DNA of 64,000 bases, from contig QAOA01003675.1 of the NCBI GenBank assembly GCA_003255065.1, forward strand, positions 62,001 through 126,000, read 5' to 3'. The notes beneath the pieces were generated by a model that made no database searches, was not told the DNA's origin, and saw only the letters and a list, made by a program, of their open reading frames with translations. The position numbers were made by a program, and so were the translations under genes. The DNA comes from Cercis canadensis (Eukaryota; Streptophyta; Magnoliopsida; Fabales; Fabaceae). Shown piece after piece: positions 61,601-64,000 of this stretch. Each line of letters begins with the position of its first letter. Position 1 is the first letter of the stretch.

Positions 61601-63625
61601 GTGTTTATTTGTGGGCAAAACAAAGTTCAGTCAGAATCAAAGGAGATAGGAAAATTTGTAAGCTTTAAGAGTTAGTTTTGGTTATCGAGTTATACGTTCA
61701 AATATCTGTGACTGTGAAATGCATTTTCTTACCATTTTGCAATTATTAACATTAATGTTGACTTTTCTCATTGATCAAATGTGATGTTTGACAGACCATG
61801 ATACTTCCAAACTTTGGACGTCTTGCTAAGCTGGTAATGCTTGCTTTCTTTATGCTATTTTATGCATCATGTGAAATGCTATATCCTTGTTAGCCTATGG
61901 TTTCAAACAATGGTTCTGTCAAATGATTTTTCATTCTTTGTTAAGATCTTACTTAACAGAGATATGTTGCTAAATTTGATCATAAATTGATTAGTCAGTT
62001 TTCTCTTTCTTGTTGCCTCAAGTTTATCTGTCGATTCTTCTTTATTATTAATTAATGTTTTTCTGTGAAAAGTGTAATTCTTTACGGGCTGTTTTGTCTG
62101 TTTTTGAAGAAATGATTTGAGTGCTTCCTTTTGGTATTGTGCCTTGGGTTCTTTGTGGTAGCTTTTTATTTAAGAGGAGAGATATTCAAGAAGTCATCAA
62201 TATGAAAATAAGATGATTAATAAGATATAACAATGTCATCAATTTTGTTGAATATAAGTCAAAGAATTTCTCTAATAAGACCATGAGCCACACACGAGAA
62301 CATAAGTCAAATGGTCTATCCTCTTCCTTGGAAGATATGGTGGTAGAAATTAATTTTTGATCCAAACAAAACAAGTAGTTTACATGTCAAATTTAAGGTA
62401 TTTTTTATCATGGTTGATGCTATGCTGAAGTTGTGGTTTAGTTGTTAGCGAGATGTGAGGCATGGTCCCTATTTCTATCAAAGATATCTGAACTGTGAAT
62501 TAATTGTTATTATAGGCTTTTTAGTTATCCCCTTGTATGCTATCCAACACATAGATATTGGGAACTGTGGTGGAGAGAACCTGAAGAGTGCTCTACTGTA
62601 TCAGTGAACTACAATGGAAAAGTGGGCCTTAAGGACTTGCTGCAATTTTTGCCTATGCAAAACAAGAATACAATAATTCCATTTTAATGTGCCCGTTATC
62701 CAAAATCATCCATAGGTTGAAGCAGAGGCCACTGATTTGCTAATACTGTTCATTGAAATCTAGAGTTATGTTTTAATGGAACATAAAACCCATATTCTAA
62801 TGATCTAATTTTCATCTAATCTACGAGAAGTATGGATATTTTTCCTTGATGCTTTTAGTGAACCATGTTACTTTTCAAGAGAAAAGAAAAAAGACATTGT
62901 CAAAGCATTAGAATTTTTTGGTGATGAAAAACTAAAGTCAACCATAGTAATAGCTTTGAATAATTTAGTTGGTTTTACTCTGATGCGTGTTTCTGTTTCT
63001 ATGTTGAACATACTTGTAGAATGCTGGTTGAGTCTCTTGTTGAGGGACTAAAAATATTAATATGTGGTGAATAAGATAAGATATTGCTTTGAGAATTGGA
63101 TTGGAATACCATAGTTTGTCTTTTCTTCAATTAACACACCCCACCCCCCCCCCCCCCCCCCNNNNNCCCCCCCCCAACCCCAACCAAACAAAAAAGAAAA
63201 GAAAAGAAGTAACCCTTTATATTTTCAAGTGTACTAAACTGGGTTGAGTTCTTGCCTTTAAGATATTACTGCTTCTCTAATATCTACACAGTAGAAACCT
63301 TGGCTATTTGCATTCTATCAAATTTCTGTTAGCTTCTTTAGTGTTAAATTGCTTTTCATTTCTTATTCTTGTAGATGAGGAATCAAGTTAATTCAGTTGG
63401 ATGTTTGCTGATTTTTTCTTTGTGGTCATAAGTTAGCATTATAAATGTGACTGATCTTTCGTTCTTTTTAAATTATTTTGTATACAAACCATTATTGAAT
63501 TTCATTTCATTTTACAGCCTCTTTCTCTGAAGCGTTTGACTGAGGGACTTAAAGCAACAAAAAGATCTGATGATAATGAAATTTACAAACTTTTCACTAA
63601 TGTTTTGTGTTTATATCCACCTAAG
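38075..63625 (+). CDS. AAA-type P-loop ATPase gene, probably mitochondrial, 3' part outside window
   Basis: The only evident host gene. Coding exons: 38075-38655, 38757-38881, 39022-39116, 39219-39497, 40575-40662, 47810-47861, 48906-48971, 59895-60046, 61278-61348, 61463-61657, 61795-61833, 63518-63625. They join in phase to 617 codons with no stop. The N-terminus (MYFRRIQCRDRRW) is arginine-rich and resembles a mitochondrial presequence. Residues about 195-267 form a degenerate nucleotide-binding-like half domain (SSGRILLQSMPG, LVLDSSVLAP). Residues 268-340 are acidic. A KOW-like barrel follows (KKGDRVKYIG, GQRGEVYEVNG). The pattern fits the plant AAA ATPase group that includes, as I recall, Arabidopsis At1g50140/At3g19740. 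The catalytic AAA module would lie beyond 64000. Introns 5 and 7 are 7.1 and 10.9 kb because of transposons. Confidence 0.85.
40663..43107 (+). other. Intron 5, left part, with a MITE and a LINE-like remnant
   Basis: Intronic sequence. It contains an A(19) tract followed by a CA repeat at 41061-41091, a probable MITE at 41561-42008 and a LINE-like remnant from about 42829. A 27-base segment near 42690-42750 occurs twice in tandem. No exon of the ATPase gene is seen between 40662 and 47810. Confidence 0.6.
41561..42008. mobile_element. Probable MITE, 448 bp
   Basis: Begins GGGTGAGTTTGGATGG and ends CATCCAACCACATAAATACACCC, so the outer bases GGGTG/CACCC and the inner GGATG/CATCC are inverted. 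Inside are arms rich in AAAAGC / GCTTTT and AAGTGCTTTT motifs. No exact target duplication was found (left ATA, right TTA), so the borders could be off by a few bases. Confidence 0.45.
43370..45879 (-). pseudogene. pol: copia element 1 integrase tail, RT and RNase H
   Basis: Three consecutive open stretches. 45154-45879 contains the integrase C-terminal block (GCKVFVYFQ...AHKCVFIGYSPTKKGYKCY) and a P/T-rich linker. 44224-45132 holds copia RT with the KARLVARGFTQ and YVDD boxes (YVDD near 44310). 43370-44209 holds the RT tail and RNase H (TDADWAG, STAEAEF, DNQAA). One stop separates the first pair and one near 44220 the second pair, so decay is slight. The element lacks protease and the integrase catalytic core. 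Confidence 0.88.
45700..46732 (-). pseudogene. gag: copia element 1 gag (UBN2-type)
   Basis: The start is probably the ATG at 46732 (MDLSGKG); an upstream ATG at 46756 falls on the LTR/primer-site junction. It encodes the N-terminal capsid block with LDGKNFLHWSQSV, the UBN2 region (AIWDAVKETYSD...YYNSLKVLWQELD) and a CCHC knuckle (C-x2-C-x4-H-x4-C near 45890-45930). The frame is open for about 340 codons and looks intact as gag. It then runs into the deletion junction near 45680-45740, where the next sequence belongs to the integrase C-terminus. Confidence 0.85.
47810..48971 (+). CDS. ATPase gene exons 6 and 7
   Basis: Exon 6 (47810-47861) follows TTCTTAG and encodes GDRVKYIGPSVQVEADN, the first half of a KOW-like barrel; it ends AATAG|GTAATA. 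Exon 7 (48906-48971) follows TCACAG and encodes an ILGKILTSDGPTNAYTVI segment, ending GGCAG|GTGGGT. Phases match exons 5 and 8. Exon 7 may be optional in the family, since skipping it also keeps the frame (66 bases). Confidence 0.8.
48972..51228 (+). other. Intron 7, left part
   Basis: No exon or clear mobile element is recognised in this 2.2 kb. It includes a TA microsatellite near 50616-50635 and, at 50655-50720, an inverted-looking GTACGG motif cluster that might be the end of another DNA element. Open frames on the minus strand here have no family features. Confidence 0.4.
52039..52800 (-). pseudogene. pol: copia element 2 RT tail and RNase H
   Basis: Open frame for the end of pol, beginning at the hAT target site (52800) with CKPVETPMDPN and continuing with the RNase H blocks YSDADWAGC, STAEAEYRAM and CNNQAALHIA. 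It stops at 52039, next to the purine tract and LTR. The hAT insertion separates it from RT at 54495; the 8-base duplication shows they were once adjacent. Confidence 0.88.
52810..54492 (+). mobile_element. hAT element, 1.68 kb, TSD CCTGTTTC, with captured gene
   Basis: Terminal repeats TAGGGGTGTAA (52810) and TTACACCCCTA (ending 54492) are perfect inverses. The 8-base duplication CCTGTTTC (52802-52809 and 54493-54500) is exact and is the size typical of hAT elements. AACCGAACCG / CGGTTTGGTT motifs fill the subterminal regions (52830-52980 and 54340-54480). No transposase is present. The interior carries a KRP gene fragment (about 53000-53690) followed by a GC-richer segment (53690-54000) of unknown origin. 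Confidence 0.92.
53000..53690 (+). pseudogene. Captured KRP/ICK CDK-inhibitor first exon
   Basis: A CT-rich leader (about 53010-53189) precedes ATG 53190. The first 20 codons give MGKYMRKAKTTGEVALMEVS, then an in-frame TAG (53250-53252). The same frame goes on with GVRTRAKTLAL, a glutamine run, SYLQLRSRRLEKP, and an acidic part ending SFGENVLDFEGRER. The exon stops at 53650 at GAGAG|GTGGGT, a donor site, so intron sequence follows. These are the signature N-terminal motifs of plant Kip-related proteins (KRP/ICK), which inhibit cyclin-dependent kinases in the nucleus. The C-terminal CDK/cyclin-binding domain is absent. One stop and otherwise good conservation suggest a fairly young capture. 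Confidence 0.85.
54495..57190 (-). pseudogene. pol: copia element 2 protease, integrase and RT
   Basis: The first stretch (56315-57190) has the aspartic protease DSGAS motif near 56940-56955, then the pre-integrase HHCC finger (RRLGHPS...CESC). The integrase core begins with VHSNVWGPS, where the usual first catalytic D is N. A frame break near 56315 is followed by a long open frame to about 54495 with the rest of integrase (HTPQQNGVAERKNRH), a P-rich linker and RT (VAKGYTQ, YLDD near 54685). It then runs into the hAT element. The D-to-N change and the break mean integrase is inactive. Confidence 0.85.
57200..57992 (-). pseudogene. gag: copia element 2 gag (frameshifted)
   Basis: Minus-strand coding pieces at 57663-57992, 57360-57602 and below cover the N-terminal gag region (start near the ATG at 57966) and the middle, with stops and shifts between. 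Near 57180-57230 a C-x3-x-GH-x4-C zinc-knuckle pattern can be traced across a frame change. It is more decayed than the gag of copia element 1. Confidence 0.65.
58591..59459. other. Right interior of the long-inverted-repeat element
   Basis: This lies between the copia element and the right inverted arm. It has A/T-rich DNA, then a TTTCTAGGAAT / ATTCCTAGGAA motif cluster (58860-59080) and a plus-strand open stretch 59138-59677 that reads partly through the inverted repeat. No protein family is recognised, and I do not call a gene. Confidence 0.4.
59895..60046 (+). CDS. ATPase gene exon 8
   Basis: Follows TTTTTTGCAG and ends CATG|GTACAT. It encodes ALSKGQRGEVYEVNGDQVAVLLD, the second half of the KOW-like barrel, then an acidic linker and PPIYWI. 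Phase 2 in and phase 1 out match exons 7 and 9. Confidence 0.85.
60047..61277 (+). other. Intron 8
   Basis: AT-rich intron of 1.2 kb with a polypyrimidine-like tract near 60370. It has a short tandem TAACTAACTA stretch at 60705-60728. No exon or mobile element is recognised. Confidence 0.55.
61278..61833 (+). CDS. ATPase gene exons 9-11
   Basis: Exon 9 (61278-61348, after AAATCAG) encodes IEQDPDAQAQDCRIAIEALCE. Exon 10 (61463-61657, after TTGCAG) encodes VLRSKQPLIVYFPDSSRWL and QEMFDQLSDPVVFICGQNK, which resembles the Walker B-like strand region of the N-terminal P-loop-like half. Exon 11 (61795-61833, after GACAG) is only 39 bases (TMILPNFGRLAKL) with donor CTG|GTAATG. All three join in frame. 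Confidence 0.85.
61834..63517 (+). other. Intron 11 with poly-C tract and assembly gap
   Basis: No gene. A run of C (63144-63175) is interrupted by five N (63162-63166), a sequencing gap in a homopolymer. The open frame at 62186-62374 (minus) has no family features. Confidence 0.6.
63518..63625 (+). CDS. ATPase gene exon 12
   Basis: Follows TTTTACAG and ends CCTAAG|GTAATT. It encodes PLSLKRLTEGLKATKRSDDNEIYKLFTNVLC, still upstream of the AAA catalytic core expected in this family. The gene continues beyond the window. Confidence 0.85.
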
Positions 63626-63793
63626 GTAATTGTTTTGGTCACCTTTCAATATATTATGGCTGCATGTTGCATTATTATAATGTTTCATAATGGATCTTTT
63701 GTGGTACTGCCTTCTCCAAGCTTTTGCTTTCCTCTTTCTTCCTTCTCCAAAGTGAATGATATATGAAGAGTGTATTTACACTGAGCATTACAC

Positions 63794-63862
63794 TTATATA
63801 TATACACACACACACACACACGCACACACACACACACATATATATATATGTGTGTGCGTGTA
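63794..63862. repeat. Dinucleotide microsatellite (TA/CA/TG)
   Basis: A (TA)n(CA)n tract with one G interruption, then (TA)n and (TG)n, lies in intron 12. The CA and TG parts are mutually inverted, so the tract could form a hairpin; it also generates a spurious minus-strand open frame. Confidence 0.9.
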
Positions 63863-64000
63863 TATACTGAATTCATGAGTTTAATCATTAAAGTGTATGG
63901 ATTTATGATCACAACTATCTCAAACAATTCAAATTGCACCTGAATTCATACTGCAATGAAATTCGAGATTCAAATCACTAAAATAGTTGACAGCAGAATT

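Noticed and set aside
63685..63939. Minus-strand frame over the CA/TA repeat
   Set aside because: Created by the microsatellite; repetitive V/C/Y translation only.

Overview
This window is nuclear DNA from a flowering plant, most likely a eudicot. It is AT-rich, has spliced genes with GT-AG introns, and carries plant-type mobile elements: CACTA/En-Spm, hAT, Ty1-copia, a Ty3-gypsy chromovirus, MITEs and an endogenous pararetrovirus. I cannot name the species. Runs of N (29886, 36820, 63162-63166) show a draft assembly. No bacterial operon, CRISPR array, rRNA or tRNA gene was seen.

Left half (1-36 kb): a deep nest of transposable elements. The outermost recognisable layer is a decayed minus-strand endogenous pararetrovirus, with pieces at 6615-9288 and 35347-35800. 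The 3' end of one CACTA element (ending at 6614, with a DUF4216-type transposase remnant) abuts it on the left; that element is itself interrupted by a 4.3 kb CACTA copy (933-5259, CTT target duplication). A second CACTA element (9289-35346) splits the pararetrovirus protease region. Inside it lies a gypsy chromovirus (9600-32395; LTRs, Met-tRNA primer site, polypurine tract). Inside the gypsy RNase H domain lies a 16.1 kb CACTA element (14015-30105) with an exact TGA duplication. That element carries decayed TNP2-like and TNPA-like genes, exons captured from an FKBP-type isomerase gene and from a probable IDN2/FDM coiled-coil gene, a 2.1 kb solo LTR that splits one captured exon, a long hairpin and a 551 bp MITE.

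Right half (36.5-64 kb): the one clear host gene, on the plus strand. It encodes a probable mitochondrially targeted AAA-type ATPase of a plant P-loop NTPase group. Twelve coding exons (38075-63625) join without a frame break into 617 codons, and the gene continues past the window. Introns 5 and 7 are very long because they hold antisense copia elements. Intron 5 has an internally deleted copia element with nearly identical LTRs inside a LINE-like remnant. Intron 7 has a long-inverted-repeat DNA element containing a second copia element (TTTTT duplication), which contains a 1.68 kb hAT element (8 bp duplication). The hAT element carries the 5' leader and first exon of a KRP/ICK cyclin-dependent kinase inhibitor gene.

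The most notable theme is repeated capture of host gene fragments by DNA transposons (FKBP, IDN2/FDM-like, KRP), in an order of insertions that can be read from the target duplications. No wholly new system is evident; the captured-gene chimeras and the layered insertion history are the strongest leads.
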